The notes under the pieces were generated by a model. That model made no database searches. It had not been told where the DNA came from and worked only from the letters and a program-made list of their open reading frames with translations. A stretch of DNA of 64,000 nt, taken from NCBI RefSeq assembly GCF_004328625.1, contig NZ_CP032229.1, positions 1,240,001-1,304,000 of the forward strand, given 5' to 3'. This DNA is from Streptomyces seoulensis. Its GTDB lineage: Bacteria; Actinomycetota; Actinomycetes; Streptomycetales; Streptomycetaceae. The position numbers and the translations under genes are program-made. Of the stretch, positions 17,891-26,576 are shown piece by piece; positions within the stretch are counted from its first letter, which is position 1; the number at the start of each line of letters is the position of its first letter.

Positions 17891-19207
17891 TCACTCCCCT
17901 TCTGCGGCAACGGCCGGCAGGGTCTCCGGGGCGGGCAGGCACCGCTTCAGCAGCGTGACGTTGCGGGTGAACCACGCGAGCTGCTGGGCGGAGGGCAGTT
18001 TCGTCTCCTTGTCCACCACGGACATCACCCGGGGGTCGGCGGCCAGTTTCTGGCCGCGCTGGCTCTGGATCTCGTCGGCGCCCATGCCGCCCTTGACCAT
18101 CAGCCAGGCGGCGAGCGTGCCCGCGTGGCCGGTGCGGACGTCGGAGGTGTCGGGGCACGACGGCATCGTGGGCAGCGCCGACGCGGCGATGCTCGCCCTC
18201 AGGTCGACGTCGGTCATGTCGCGGTAGAGGAACAGCTTCCACGTCCGGGGGCCGGTGCGGGCCGCGTCGGAGACGAAGGCGAGTTGCTCCGGCGGCTCCA
18301 TGCCCGCGTCGACGAGACGCGGTACGACCTCTTTCGCGGCGCCGGACAGCGGCTTCAGGCTGCCCGCGGCCTCTACGGGGACGCAGATCCGGGGTGCGGC
18401 GCCCGCGCACACCGGCGGGTCGGCGCGGGGGCGCGGCGGCGGGTCACCGGTCCAGTCGCGCACGGGCATGACGGCCGAGACGGTGAACACGCTCAGGCAG
18501 ACCACGGACGCGGCGGCCGCGGCGCCGACGCGTACGACGCGGGGGCCGCGCCACCGGGCGATCCCGGCGCTGACCAGCACGGCGGCCAGGATGCCCGTGG
18601 CCAGCACCATCGGGACGGCGAGCGCCACCGGGTTCATGGTGACGGTCAGGTCCCCGTAGGGGGCGTCGAGCCATCCGGTCAGTTCGCGCAGCCACATCGG
18701 GTCGACGACCGTGACCGGCATGACGAGGCACAGGTAGTCGACGACGAGGATCAGCGGGGTGGCCAGAATGCGGGGCAGCAGCATGCCGAGCCCGTAGCCC
18801 ATGACGGTGTGGACGATGATGAGGTAGCCGGCCATGGCGAGGACGCCCAGGTGCGGCCAGTCGTGTGCCGCGCCGGTCTCCAGGCGCACGGTCAGCAGGC
18901 AGGCCGCGACCGCCGTCACTCCGAGGGCCACCACGGGCCACAGGACGCCGAAGGCGATCGCGTATCTGCCGCGTACGGGTGCCAGCCGCTGGACACCGGC
19001 CCGCTTCAGCCGCCCGGCCTCCCAGGCCGCGAAGGCCGCGCAGGCCGGGGCGTAGAAGGGCAGGGTGTGACCGACCAGGGCGGTGTTGCCGGCCCAGTAG
19101 GCGGGTTCGTTCGCGGCCTCGTGACTGGTGACGAGCCACACCCACGCGAGGACCAGAGGTGCGACCCAGACCACGCTGGTGGTCCGCAGCGCTGTCGTCA
19201 CGCGCAT
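17891..19207 (-). CDS. Polytopic membrane protein with a C-terminal extracytoplasmic domain, ABC exporter operon
   Basis: A 438-residue protein with about six membrane helices in the first 265 residues, then roughly 170 soluble residues (from about 268, DWTGDPPPRP) with several cysteines. The family is not recognised; similar proteins occur beside ABC ATPases in Streptomyces. It overlaps the ATPase gene by 10 bases and is followed 4 bases later by another membrane protein. The soluble part may bind the substrate or a partner outside the cell. Confidence 0.78.
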   Translation of the reverse strand: MRVTTALRTTSVVWVAPLVLAWVWLVTSHEAANEPAYWAGNTALVGHTLPFYAPACAAFAAWEAGRLKRAGVQRLAPVRGRYAIAFGVLWPVVALGVTAVAACLLTVRLETGAAHDWPHLGVLAMAGYLIIVHTVMGYGLGMLLPRILATPLILVVDYLCLVMPVTVVDPMWLRELTGWLDAPYGDLTVTMNPVALAVPMVLATGILAAVLVSAGIARWRGPRVVRVGAAAAASVVCLSVFTVSAVMPVRDWTGDPPPRPRADPPVCAGAAPRICVPVEAAGSLKPLSGAAKEVVPRLVDAGMEPPEQLAFVSDAARTGPRTWKLFLYRDMTDVDLRASIAASALPTMPSCPDTSDVRTGHAGTLAAWLMVKGGMGADEIQSQRGQKLAADPRVMSVVDKETKLPSAQQLAWFTRNVTLLKRCLPAPETLPAVAAEGE

Positions 19208-19944
19208 GCGGTCTCCTCCTGGACCGTGTGGTAGTACGCGGCTTCCGCGAGGCGGCCGGGCGCGGTGCCGGGTGGTGCCATGGCGTGGAACTCGCGTACC
19301 GCGCCGGCGAACCGGACGGTTCCGCCGTTGAGGACGACGACGTGGTCGTAGGTGTCCTCCAGGTCGGCGACGTCGTGGGTGGAGAGCAGTACGTGCTGGT
19401 CGAGTCCGGCGAGGATCTCGTGGAAGACGCGTCGCTGGCGCGGGTCCATGCCGGCCGTCGGCTCGTCCAGGAGGAGGACTTCGGCCTCGTGCACCAGGGA
19501 CTGCGCGACGCCGACCCGACGCTGCTGTCCGCCGGACAGCCGGTGCACCTTGCGGTCGGCGAAGTCCGCGAGTTCGACCCGCTGGAGGGCGCCGAGGGAG
19601 GCGTCCCAGGCGTCCCTGCGGTTCATGCCCTTCAGCCAGCCGACGTAGGCCACCTGTTCGCGGGCGGTCAGCCGGGGCACCGACTCGATGCGCTGGGGCA
19701 GCCATGCGATACGCCGGCGGTATTCGGCGAGGTCACCGCGCCGGCCGGTCCTCTGCCTGCCGTACGCGACGGTGCCGGACCTCGGCATCAGCACGGAAGC
19801 CGCCAGAGACAGGACCGTCGACTTCCCCGCCCCGTTGGGGCCGAGAAACACGGTCCGCCCGGGCGGAAAGACAAAGGTGAAGTCGTGGATGACCGGAGTG
19901 CGGCGTCGATAACCGAACGCAGCGGAGTGGAAGCCGATGGGCAT
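19198..19944 (-). CDS. ABC transporter ATP-binding protein
   Basis: A 248-residue ATPase with Walker A GPNGAGKST, signature LSGGQQRRVG, Walker B VLLLDEPTAGMD and the H-loop STHDV. It is the first gene of a three-gene operon with two membrane proteins, so this is an exporter of the antibiotic/lantibiotic type; substrate unknown. A terminator at 19971-19993 separates it from the gene upstream. Confidence 0.92.
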   Translation of the reverse strand: MPIGFHSAAFGYRRRTPVIHDFTFVFPPGRTVFLGPNGAGKSTVLSLAASVLMPRSGTVAYGRQRTGRRGDLAEYRRRIAWLPQRIESVPRLTAREQVAYVGWLKGMNRRDAWDASLGALQRVELADFADRKVHRLSGGQQRRVGVAQSLVHEAEVLLLDEPTAGMDPRQRRVFHEILAGLDQHVLLSTHDVADLEDTYDHVVVLNGGTVRFAGAVREFHAMAPPGTAPGRLAEAAYYHTVQEETACA

Positions 19945-19970
19945 GGGGCGTGCTCTCTGACGGTGGAAAA

Positions 19971-19993
19971 GCCCGCACCGGATCGGTGCGGGC
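19971..19993 (-). terminator. Rho-independent terminator
   Basis: GCCCGCACCG (19971-19980) and CGGTGCGGGC (19984-19993) form a perfect 10-bp stem, followed on the minus strand by TTTTCC. It terminates the interrupted secreted-protein gene upstream. Confidence 0.85.
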
Positions 19994-20009
19994 CCTCTGG
20001 CTCCTCAAA

Positions 20010-20489
20010 TCACCACATGTGAACGCGAGTCGCGCTGAGCGTCGGCCCACTGCCGCTGTTCGTGGTCCCGTTCACCGCCTTGATCTGAAAGAAGAGGTCA
20101 TCGCCCTTGCGTCCGGCCCACTCTCCGTGGGACTGACCTCCGTCGAAGCAGGCGGTGAAGGTCTTCTCCTCCCAATACTCGTTCGGGGTGGTGTAGTTGT
20201 AGTTGATCAGCTGGACCTTGGTCGACTCGTCCACCAAGCCGTGGTCCGAGGTCTTGCAGTTGTAGAAGTCGATGATCGTCGGTGCCGAGCCGATGTCGGT
20301 CTTGCTGGACTGGAAGCCCGGCCGTACGCCCGAGAGGTAGCTGTCGATGGCCTGGATGGACACTCCGCCACCCTGCGCCTTGCTTCCCTAGGCGTCCTCG
20401 GCGGATGCGGCGGGCGCCGCGGCGAGCGGCAACACGGCGGCGCAGGCCACAACTGCGGCGACCTTGCTTATATTGAGGGACGAACGCAT
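20010..20489 (-). pseudogene. Small secreted protein gene interrupted by an in-frame amber codon
   Basis: From an ATG at 20489 with a good ribosome binding site (CAGGAG) the frame encodes a 33-residue signal peptide (MRSSLNISKVAAVVACAAV..., ending AASAEDA) and then meets TAG at 20388-20390. The same frame continues open for 126 more codons, from GSKAQGGGVSIQAIDSY to a TGA at 20010. Without the stop it would be a normal 159-residue exported protein. A GTG at 20363 could start a signal-less 117-residue product. The mature region is unrecognised, has lower G+C than its neighbours, and has its own terminator. It could be a recent pseudogene or a sequencing error. Confidence 0.7.
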
Positions 20490-20784
20490 GGATCACTCCT
20501 GGTGTGACGGCGTTCGCGAGGCCGGATTCGGCCTCGCCGCCTCTCCGGGAGTGCGACCCGGAGGGGCACCCAAGCTTCACCCGCTATTCACAGCCCGCGA
20601 AAGCGGATCATGATCACCGTGATCGATTCGTGATCAATTCCAGGTAAAATACGCGTAGTTATTCGGACAAGCGATCACCAGCGAAACGTCAAGTCGCCCC
20701 GGTGAGTGGCCTGTTGGGCGCGTCCGCACCTCTGGATGTGTGAACGCGTGCCCCCTGGGCGGCTTCGCATGTCCCCACGCGACG

Positions 20785-20822
20785 GAGAGGCCCGCACCCC
20801 CTTGAAGGGGTACGGGCCTCTC
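20785..20822 (-). terminator. Terminator of the fabG-fabI operon
   Basis: GAGAGGCCCG (20785-20794) and CGGGCCTCTC (20813-20822) pair perfectly, with an inner stem CCCC..GGGG. It lies 16 bases beyond the fabI stop. The rest of the 349-base gap 20490-20838 holds only the leader of the interrupted gene. Confidence 0.78.
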
Positions 20823-20838
20823 GTGTGCGCGGTGTTGG

Positions 20839-21606
20839 TCAGGCGCCGATCGCGTGCAGACCGCCGTCGACGTGGATGATCTCGCCGGTGGTCTTGGGGA
20901 ACCAGTCGCTGAGGAGGGCGACGACGCCCTTTCCGGCGGGCTCCGGGTCCTTCAGGTCCCACTCCAGCGGGGAACGGGTGTCCCAGACGGCGGCCAGGTC
21001 GGAGAAGCCCGGGATGGACTTCGCGGCCATGGAGCCGATCGGGCCCGCGGAGATGAGGTTGCAGCGGATGTTCTGCTTGCCCAGGTCACGCGCCATGTAG
21101 CGGCTGGTGGCCTCCAGGGCGGCCTTGGCCGGGCCCATCCAGTCGTACTGCGGCCAGGCGTACTGCGCGTCGAAGGTGAGGCCGACGACCGAGCCGCCGT
21201 TCTGCATCAGCGGCAGGCAGGCCATGGTGAGCGCCTTGAGCGAGAACGCCGAGACGTGCATGGCGGTGGCGACCGACTCGAACGGGGTGTTCAGGAAGTT
21301 GCCGCCGAGGGCGTCCTGCGGGGCGAAGCCGATGGAGTGGACGATGCCGTCGAGGCCGCCCAGCTCCTCGCCGACGATGTCGGCCAGGCGCGCGAGGTGC
21401 TCCTCGTTGGTGACGTCCAGCTCGATGACCTTCGCCGGCTTCGGCAGCTTCTTGGCGATGCGCTCGGTCAGCGTGGGCCGCGGGAACGCGGTCAGGATGA
21501 TCTCGGCGCCCTGCTCCTGGGCCAGTTTGGCGACGTGGAAGGCGATGGAGGACTCCATCAGCACGCCCGTGATCAGGATGCGCTTGCCGTCGAGAATTCC
21601 GCTCAT
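20839..21606 (-). CDS. fabI: Enoyl-[acyl-carrier-protein] reductase (NADH), InhA/FabI type
   Basis: A 255-residue SDR-fold enzyme that reduces enoyl-ACP in the last step of each fatty-acid elongation cycle. It has the FabI-type cofactor site (ITGVLMESSIAFHVA), VHSIGFAP in the nucleotide site, and the catalytic pair Y-x6-K in YDWMGPAKAALE. The C-terminus ends IIHVDGGLHAIGA. It starts 5 bases after the fabG stop, so translation is coupled, and this fabG-fabI pair is the conserved actinobacterial arrangement. Confidence 0.96.
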   Translation of the reverse strand: MSGILDGKRILITGVLMESSIAFHVAKLAQEQGAEIILTAFPRPTLTERIAKKLPKPAKVIELDVTNEEHLARLADIVGEELGGLDGIVHSIGFAPQDALGGNFLNTPFESVATAMHVSAFSLKALTMACLPLMQNGGSVVGLTFDAQYAWPQYDWMGPAKAALEATSRYMARDLGKQNIRCNLISAGPIGSMAAKSIPGFSDLAAVWDTRSPLEWDLKDPEPAGKGVVALLSDWFPKTTGEIIHVDGGLHAIGA

Positions 21607-21611
21607 GGTGT

Positions 21612-22316
21612 TCAGTGACCCATTCCCAGTCCGCCGTCAACGGGAATGACGGCTCCAGTGATGTACGAGGCGTCGTCCGAGGCGAGGAACTTCACCGCCG
21701 CGGCCACCTCCTCCGGCTCGGCGTACCGGCCGAGCGGTACCTGCGACACGATGCCCTTGCGCTGCTCGTCGGTGAGCGCCTTGGTCATGTCGGTATCGAC
21801 GAAGCCGGGGGCGACGACGTTGAAGGTGAGGTTGCGCGAGCCCAGCTCACGGGCGAGCGAGCGCGCGAAGCCGACCAGCGCGGCCTTCGACGCGGCGTAG
21901 TTCGCCTGCCCCGCCGAGCCCAGCAGGCCGACGACCGAGGAGATCAGTACGACGCGGCCCTTCTTGGCCCGCAGCATGCCCCGGTTGGCCCGCTTGACCA
22001 CCCGGAAGGTGCCGGTCAGGTTCGTGTCGATGACCGAGGTGAAGTCCTCCTCGGACATCCGCATCAGCAGCTGGTCCTTGGTGACGCCGGCGTTCGCGAC
22101 CAGCACCTCGACCGGGCCGTGCCGCTCCTCGATCTCCTTGTACGCCTGCTCGACCTGCTCGGCGTCGGTGATGTCGCACTTGACGGCCAGGAAGCCCGCC
22201 GGGGGCTCACCCGAGCGGTACGTGATGGCGACCTTGTCGCCGGCGTCGGCGAAAGCGCGGGCGATGGCGAGGCCGATGCCCCGGTTGCCTCCGGTGACGA
22301 GAACCGAGCGGCTCAA
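21612..22316 (-). CDS. fabG: 3-oxoacyl-[acyl-carrier-protein] reductase FabG
   Basis: A 234-residue SDR with TGGNRGIG cofactor motif, NAGVTKD, active-site S and Y-x3-K in YAASKAAL, and C-terminal ITGAVIPVDGGLGMGH. It reduces ketoacyl-ACP in fatty-acid synthesis. Translation appears to start at a TTG (22316) preceded by AAAGGGTGA, an uncommon start codon. It is the first gene of the fabG-fabI operon. Confidence 0.95.
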   Translation of the reverse strand: MSRSVLVTGGNRGIGLAIARAFADAGDKVAITYRSGEPPAGFLAVKCDITDAEQVEQAYKEIEERHGPVEVLVANAGVTKDQLLMRMSEEDFTSVIDTNLTGTFRVVKRANRGMLRAKKGRVVLISSVVGLLGSAGQANYAASKAALVGFARSLARELGSRNLTFNVVAPGFVDTDMTKALTDEQRKGIVSQVPLGRYAEPEEVAAAVKFLASDDASYITGAVIPVDGGLGMGH

Positions 22317-22482
22317 CGGATCACCCTTTCATCAGCGGTCTACAACGTTCCGACAATCCGCCCGGACGCCCTCGTGACGGGCCTGACAGGCGGCTTCCCA
22401 AGAAACCTATCGGTCCGCCCGCGACCACGGACAATCGGGCACCGACAGTGACACATCCCTGCTCCTGTCGGATTCCTACAGA

Positions 22483-22914
22483 TCAGGACTCTCCCGTCTC
22501 GCACTCCGCCCACACCGTCTTGCCCGGTCCCGTCCTGGGGCTCGTGCCCCAGCGGGTGGCTACCGCCTCGATCAGGAGGAGGCCCCTGCCTCCCTCTGCG
22601 GTGGGGTCCTGGGCGGGGAGCTTGGGGTGGGCGGGGTGGGTGTCCGAGACCTCCACGCGGATGCGGTCGGGGGTCTGGTGGAGGCGCAGTTCGAAGTCCC
22701 TTCCCGGTACGCGGCCGTGGAGCACGGCGTTCGCGGCGAGTTCGGCGACGAGCAGGGCGACGGTGTCGGAGGTGGGGGTGCCGTACGGGTGGCCCCACTG
22801 GTCCAACTGGTGCGTGGCGAGTCGGCGGGCGAGCCGGGCGCCCCGGCGGGTGGCGGAGAAACGCTGCGCGAACGTACGTACGGTGACTGCCTCTTGGGCG
22901 GGTGTGGGCGACAT
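22483..22914 (-). CDS. ATP-binding protein, anti-sigma-factor-like histidine kinase fold (RsbW type)
   Basis: A 143-residue HATPase_c protein with ELAANAVLHG (N box), the short VSDTHP (G1 box) and GGRGLLLIEA (G2). Such short ATPases in Streptomyces act as anti-sigma or partner-switch kinases. It is divergent from an XRE/DUF5753 gene and, with the following DUF397 gene, forms the common WhiJ/AbaA-like trio. The ATG at 22914 is chosen because the family begins near there. Confidence 0.88.
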   Translation of the reverse strand: MSPTPAQEAVTVRTFAQRFSATRRGARLARRLATHQLDQWGHPYGTPTSDTVALLVAELAANAVLHGRVPGRDFELRLHQTPDRIRVEVSDTHPAHPKLPAQDPTAEGGRGLLLIEAVATRWGTSPRTGPGKTVWAECETGES

Positions 22915-23068
22915 ACGTCCAGCGTGGGGAGTCCCTCCGGGGGGCCAACAGGAACGAAGCCCATACAACTCCGCTTGTATCAGTGCACACTCTGGACTGG
23001 GTGGGTTACTCCCCGTGACGATGAGCGGATCGGCCGGGTTGAGCGGGGTGCGCGAAAGGTGGGCGGCG

Positions 23069-23896
23069 ATGGTGGCAGAGCACGGGGCAGAAGCTTCCGA
23101 CAGCCTGAAGATGTTCGGCGCGGTACTGAAGTCGCTGCGAGACCAAGGGGGCCTGACTCAGGAGGAGTTCGCGCTCCGGGTGCAATATTCGGCGCCCTAT
23201 ATCGCCAAGATCGAGCAGGGGAAGCGGTTCCCTCCGGCGGACTTGCCGACGCGCGTAGCGGGTGTCCTGGGCGAGGACGCGGCGAAGGTCCTCACAGCGG
23301 CGGCCAAGACCCTGACGAGGCGGTCGGGTCTGGCGACCTGGTTTCAGCAGTGGGCGGGGATCGAGGAGGAGGCGATCTCCCTGTGGGCGTACGAATGCCG
23401 AGTGATTCCGGGGCTGTTACAGCCGGAGGGGTACATCCGCGCGGTGTTCGAACAGCAGATCCCGCCCCTGTCGGAGGAGCAGTTCGAGCGGCAGGTGGCC
23501 GCTCGCCTGGAGCGGCAGCGAATCCTGGACGAGCGGCCGAACACCGGGTTCTCCTTCCTCATCGAAGAGGCAGTCCTGAGGCGCGGTCTCGGTGGCGTGG
23601 AAGTGACGCGGGACGTCGTCAGAAATCTTTTGGAGCAGGGCAGCCGGCGGAACGTGGAGATCCTCCTCATGCCGCTCCAACAGGTGGACCACTGCGGTGT
23701 CGACGGCCAGATGTACCTCGCCGAACGCGACAGCCACCAGTGGGTCGGCTACATCGAAGGACACGATTGCAGCACCCTGCTCACCCAGCCCAAATTGGTG
23801 AGTCCCATGCTCCAGCGCTATGGAAAGATGCGCTCACAGGCCCTGAGTCACCTGGCCACAGCGGACGTGCTGAGAGACATGCAAGGAGCGCTATGA
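23069..23896 (+). CDS. XRE-family helix-turn-helix regulator with DUF5753 domain (WhiJ-like)
   Basis: A 275-residue regulator. The XRE HTH covers about residues 15-70 (FGAVLKSLRDQGGLTQEEFA, YIAKIEQGKR). The DUF5753 domain fills residues 90-265 with the family's WFQQW, VIPGLLQPEGYIRA and EEAVLRR segments. WhiJ-like proteins regulate development and antibiotic production and usually act with a DUF397 protein; here that gene overlaps by 4 bases (ATGA). The ATG at 23069 is preceded by AAGGTGGG; an alternative ATG lies at 23021. Confidence 0.92.
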   Translation: MVAEHGAEASDSLKMFGAVLKSLRDQGGLTQEEFALRVQYSAPYIAKIEQGKRFPPADLPTRVAGVLGEDAAKVLTAAAKTLTRRSGLATWFQQWAGIEEEAISLWAYECRVIPGLLQPEGYIRAVFEQQIPPLSEEQFERQVAARLERQRILDERPNTGFSFLIEEAVLRRGLGGVEVTRDVVRNLLEQGSRRNVEILLMPLQQVDHCGVDGQMYLAERDSHQWVGYIEGHDCSTLLTQPKLVSPMLQRYGKMRSQALSHLATADVLRDMQGAL

Positions 23897-24087
23897 GCAC
23901 CGAACTGACATGGTTCAAGAGCAGCTACAGCGGCACCGGTGGCGGCAACTGTGTCGAGGTCGCCATGCGCCCCGGTGCGATCCACATCCGTGACTCCAAA
24001 GACACCCGCATCCAGCCCCTCACCGTCACCTCGGACGCGTGGGCCATGTTCGTGGGCCGTATCGTGCCCTCATGCCCGGTGATCTGA
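23893..24087 (+). CDS. DUF397 domain protein, partner of the XRE regulator
   Basis: A 64-residue protein with the DUF397 signature: WFKSSYSG at residues 6-13, GNCVEVA, and RDSKD followed by a conserved W near residue 51. It overlaps the XRE gene by 4 bases (ATGA) and continues 16 bases into hemC. The C-terminus ([11 protein letters not shown]) is not the usual family ending. DUF397 proteins are thought to modulate their WhiJ-like partner, although the mechanism is unsettled. Confidence 0.9.
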   Translation: MSTELTWFKSSYSGTGGGNCVEVAMRPGAIHIRDSKDTRIQPLTVTSDAWAMFVGRIVPSCPVI

Positions 24088-25004
24088 TTCGTATCGTCTC
24101 CCGCAACTCCCCCATGGCGCTCGCCCAAGTCGAGCGCGTGCGCGCAGAGTTGGCCGTACTGCACCCCCATGTCCGTACCGAGGTCCTGCCGGTCACGACC
24201 ACCGGTGACCGGTGGATGGGGGACCTCGCCCAGGTCGAGGGCAAGGGAGCCTTCACCAAAGAGGTGGACGCCGCCCTGCTGCGCGGCGACGCGGACCTCG
24301 CCGTGCACTGCATGAAGGACGTACCCGGTGACCGCCCCATCCCCGCAGGGACCCGCTTCGCCGGGTACCTGAAGCGGGACGACATCCGGGACGCCCTCGT
24401 AGACCCGCAGGGCCGGACCCTGGACCAGCTCCCGCGGGGGACCCGCATCGGCACCTCCTCCGTGCGCCGGGTCGCGCAGCTCGCCGCGTCCCACCCGCAC
24501 CTGGAGTGCGTGCCGATCCGGGGCAACGCGAACAGGCGGCTGGAGAAGATGGCGGCCGGAGACGCGGACGCGCTGATCCTCGCCGTGTCCGGCCTGGAGC
24601 GCATCGGGCGGATGGACGCGGTCAGTGAAGTCCTGACGCTGGAGACGATGCTGCCCCCGATCGGCGCGGGCGTCCTCGCTCTCCAGTGCCGGGAGGACGA
24701 CACCGAGACGACCGACGTCGTCAGCGACCTGGGCGACCCCGCCACCCACCGGGAGACCAGCGCCGAACGGATGCTGCTGCACGTCCTCCAGGGCCACTGC
24801 AACTCCCCCATCGCCGGGTACGCCCGTACCGAGCGCTCGGGCGAACTCTCCCTGCGCGCGGCCGTGTTCACCCCCGACGGCAAGACCGTGCTGCACGCGC
24901 ACGAGTGGGCCGGCCGTCTCGACCCCGCCACCCTCGGCACCTCCGTCGCCGTGGCCCTGCTCCGGCAAGGGGCGCGGGAACTCATCGACGGCATCGCCCA
25001 CTGA
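24072..25004 (+). CDS. hemC: Hydroxymethylbilane synthase (porphobilinogen deaminase)
   Basis: A 310-residue enzyme that polymerises four porphobilinogens to hydroxymethylbilane in heme synthesis. It has the [13 protein letters not shown]-terminus, [29 protein letters not shown], and the dipyrromethane-cofactor cysteine in HCNSP. It is not next to other hem genes, so it may be a second copy. The ATG at 24072 overlaps the DUF397 gene by 16 bases and has no clear ribosome binding site, implying translational coupling. Confidence 0.9.
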   Translation: MPGDLIRIVSRNSPMALAQVERVRAELAVLHPHVRTEVLPVTTTGDRWMGDLAQVEGKGAFTKEVDAALLRGDADLAVHCMKDVPGDRPIPAGTRFAGYLKRDDIRDALVDPQGRTLDQLPRGTRIGTSSVRRVAQLAASHPHLECVPIRGNANRRLEKMAAGDADALILAVSGLERIGRMDAVSEVLTLETMLPPIGAGVLALQCREDDTETTDVVSDLGDPATHRETSAERMLLHVLQGHCNSPIAGYARTERSGELSLRAAVFTPDGKTVLHAHEWAGRLDPATLGTSVAVALLRQGARELIDGIAH

Positions 25005-25052
25005 GCGACGTATCCTCCTGAGCACCCCACCCTGTGCAGGAGGAACCCGCCC

Positions 25053-26576
25053 GTGGCTCAACACATCGACCCTTCCTTCCTGGCGCTCCCCCTGAGGGCC
25101 CTCGCCGACGCGGCCCTCGCCCGTGCGCGCGCCCTCGGGGCCGAGCACGCCGACTTCCGGCTGGAGCGGGTGCGCAGCGCCTCCTGGCGACTGCGGGACG
25201 GACGCCCGTCGGGGTCCTCGGACACCACCGACCTGGGGTACGCGGTCAGGGTCGTGCACGGGGGCAGCTGGGGGTTCGCCTCGGGGGTGGACCTGACGAT
25301 GGACGGCGCCGCCAAGGTCGCCTCGCAGGCGGTGGCGATGGCCAAGCTGTCCGCGCAGGTGATCAGGGCCGCCGGGTCGGACGAGCGCGTGGAACTGGCC
25401 GACGAGCCCGTGCACGCCGACAGGACGTGGATCTCGTCGTACGACATCGACCCCTTCACCGTGCCCGACGCGGACAAGTCCGCGCTGCTCGCGGACTGGA
25501 GCGGGCGGCTCCTCGCGGCGCAGGGCGTCGACCACGTGGACGCCTCGCTGACCACCGTGCACGAGAACAAGTTCTACGCCGACACCGCCGGGACGGTCAC
25601 CACCCAGCAGCGCGTCCGGCTGCACCCGGAGCTGACGGCCGTCTCCGTGGACGACTCCAGCGGTGAGTTCGACTCGATGCGCACCCTCGCCCCGCCCACC
25701 GGCCGGGGCTGGGAGTACCTGACCGGCACCGGCTGGGACTGGGACGCCGAACTCGAACAGATCCCCGAGCTGCTGGCCGAGAAGATGCGCGCCCCGAGCG
25801 TGGACCCCGGGCTGTACGACCTGGTCGTGGACCCCTCCAACCTGTGGCTCACCATCCACGAGTCCATCGGCCACGCCACCGAACTGGACCGCGCCCTCGG
25901 CTACGAAGCCGCCTACGCCGGCACCTCGTTCGCCACCTTCGACCAGCTCGGCAAGCTCAGGTACGGCTCCGAGCTGATGAACGTCACCGGCGACCGCACC
26001 GCCGAACACGGCCTCGCGACCATCGGCTACGACGACGAGGGCGTGGCCGCGCAGTCCTGGGACCTGATCAAGGACGGCACCCTCACCGGGTACCAACTCG
26101 ACCGCCGTATCGCCAGGCTGACCGGCTTCGAGCGCTCCAACGGCTGCGCCTTCGCGGACTCCCCCGGCCATGTCCCGGTCCAGCGCATGGCCAACGTCTC
26201 GCTGCGGCCGGACCCCGCCGGGCTGTCCACCGAGGGCCTGATCGGGGGCGTCGACCGGGGCATCTACGTCGTCGGCGACCGGTCCTGGTCGATCGACATG
26301 CAGCGCTACAACTTCCAGTTCACCGGCCAGCGCTTCTTCCGCATCGAGAACGGGCGGATCACCGGCCAGCTCAGGGACGTCGCCTACCAGGCCAACACCA
26401 CCGACTTCTGGGGCTCGATGGCCGCCGTCGGCGGCCCGCAGACCTATGTCCTCGGCGGCGCCTTCAACTGCGGCAAGGCCCAGCCCGGCCAGGTCGCCGC
26501 CGTCTCCCACGGCTGCCCCTCCGCCCTGTTCCGGGGCGTCAACATCCTCAACACCACGCAGGAGGCCGGGCGATGA
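25053..26576 (+). CDS. tldD: TldD-type metalloprotease subunit
   Basis: A 507-residue protein of the TldD/PmbA family. The metal site is the HExxxH motif HESIGH (H269-H274), which only the TldD subunit carries, followed by GTSFATF and the C-terminal [15 protein letters not shown] and SHGCPSALF cysteines. TldD/TldE heterodimers degrade or trim small peptides, including processing of some peptide antibiotics. It overlaps the next gene, the TldE subunit, by 4 bases. The start is a GTG or TTG-class codon at 25053 preceded by AGGAGG. Confidence 0.93.
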   Translation: MAQHIDPSFLALPLRALADAALARARALGAEHADFRLERVRSASWRLRDGRPSGSSDTTDLGYAVRVVHGGSWGFASGVDLTMDGAAKVASQAVAMAKLSAQVIRAAGSDERVELADEPVHADRTWISSYDIDPFTVPDADKSALLADWSGRLLAAQGVDHVDASLTTVHENKFYADTAGTVTTQQRVRLHPELTAVSVDDSSGEFDSMRTLAPPTGRGWEYLTGTGWDWDAELEQIPELLAEKMRAPSVDPGLYDLVVDPSNLWLTIHESIGHATELDRALGYEAAYAGTSFATFDQLGKLRYGSELMNVTGDRTAEHGLATIGYDDEGVAAQSWDLIKDGTLTGYQLDRRIARLTGFERSNGCAFADSPGHVPVQRMANVSLRPDPAGLSTEGLIGGVDRGIYVVGDRSWSIDMQRYNFQFTGQRFFRIENGRITGQLRDVAYQANTTDFWGSMAAVGGPQTYVLGGAFNCGKAQPGQVAAVSHGCPSALFRGVNILNTTQEAGR

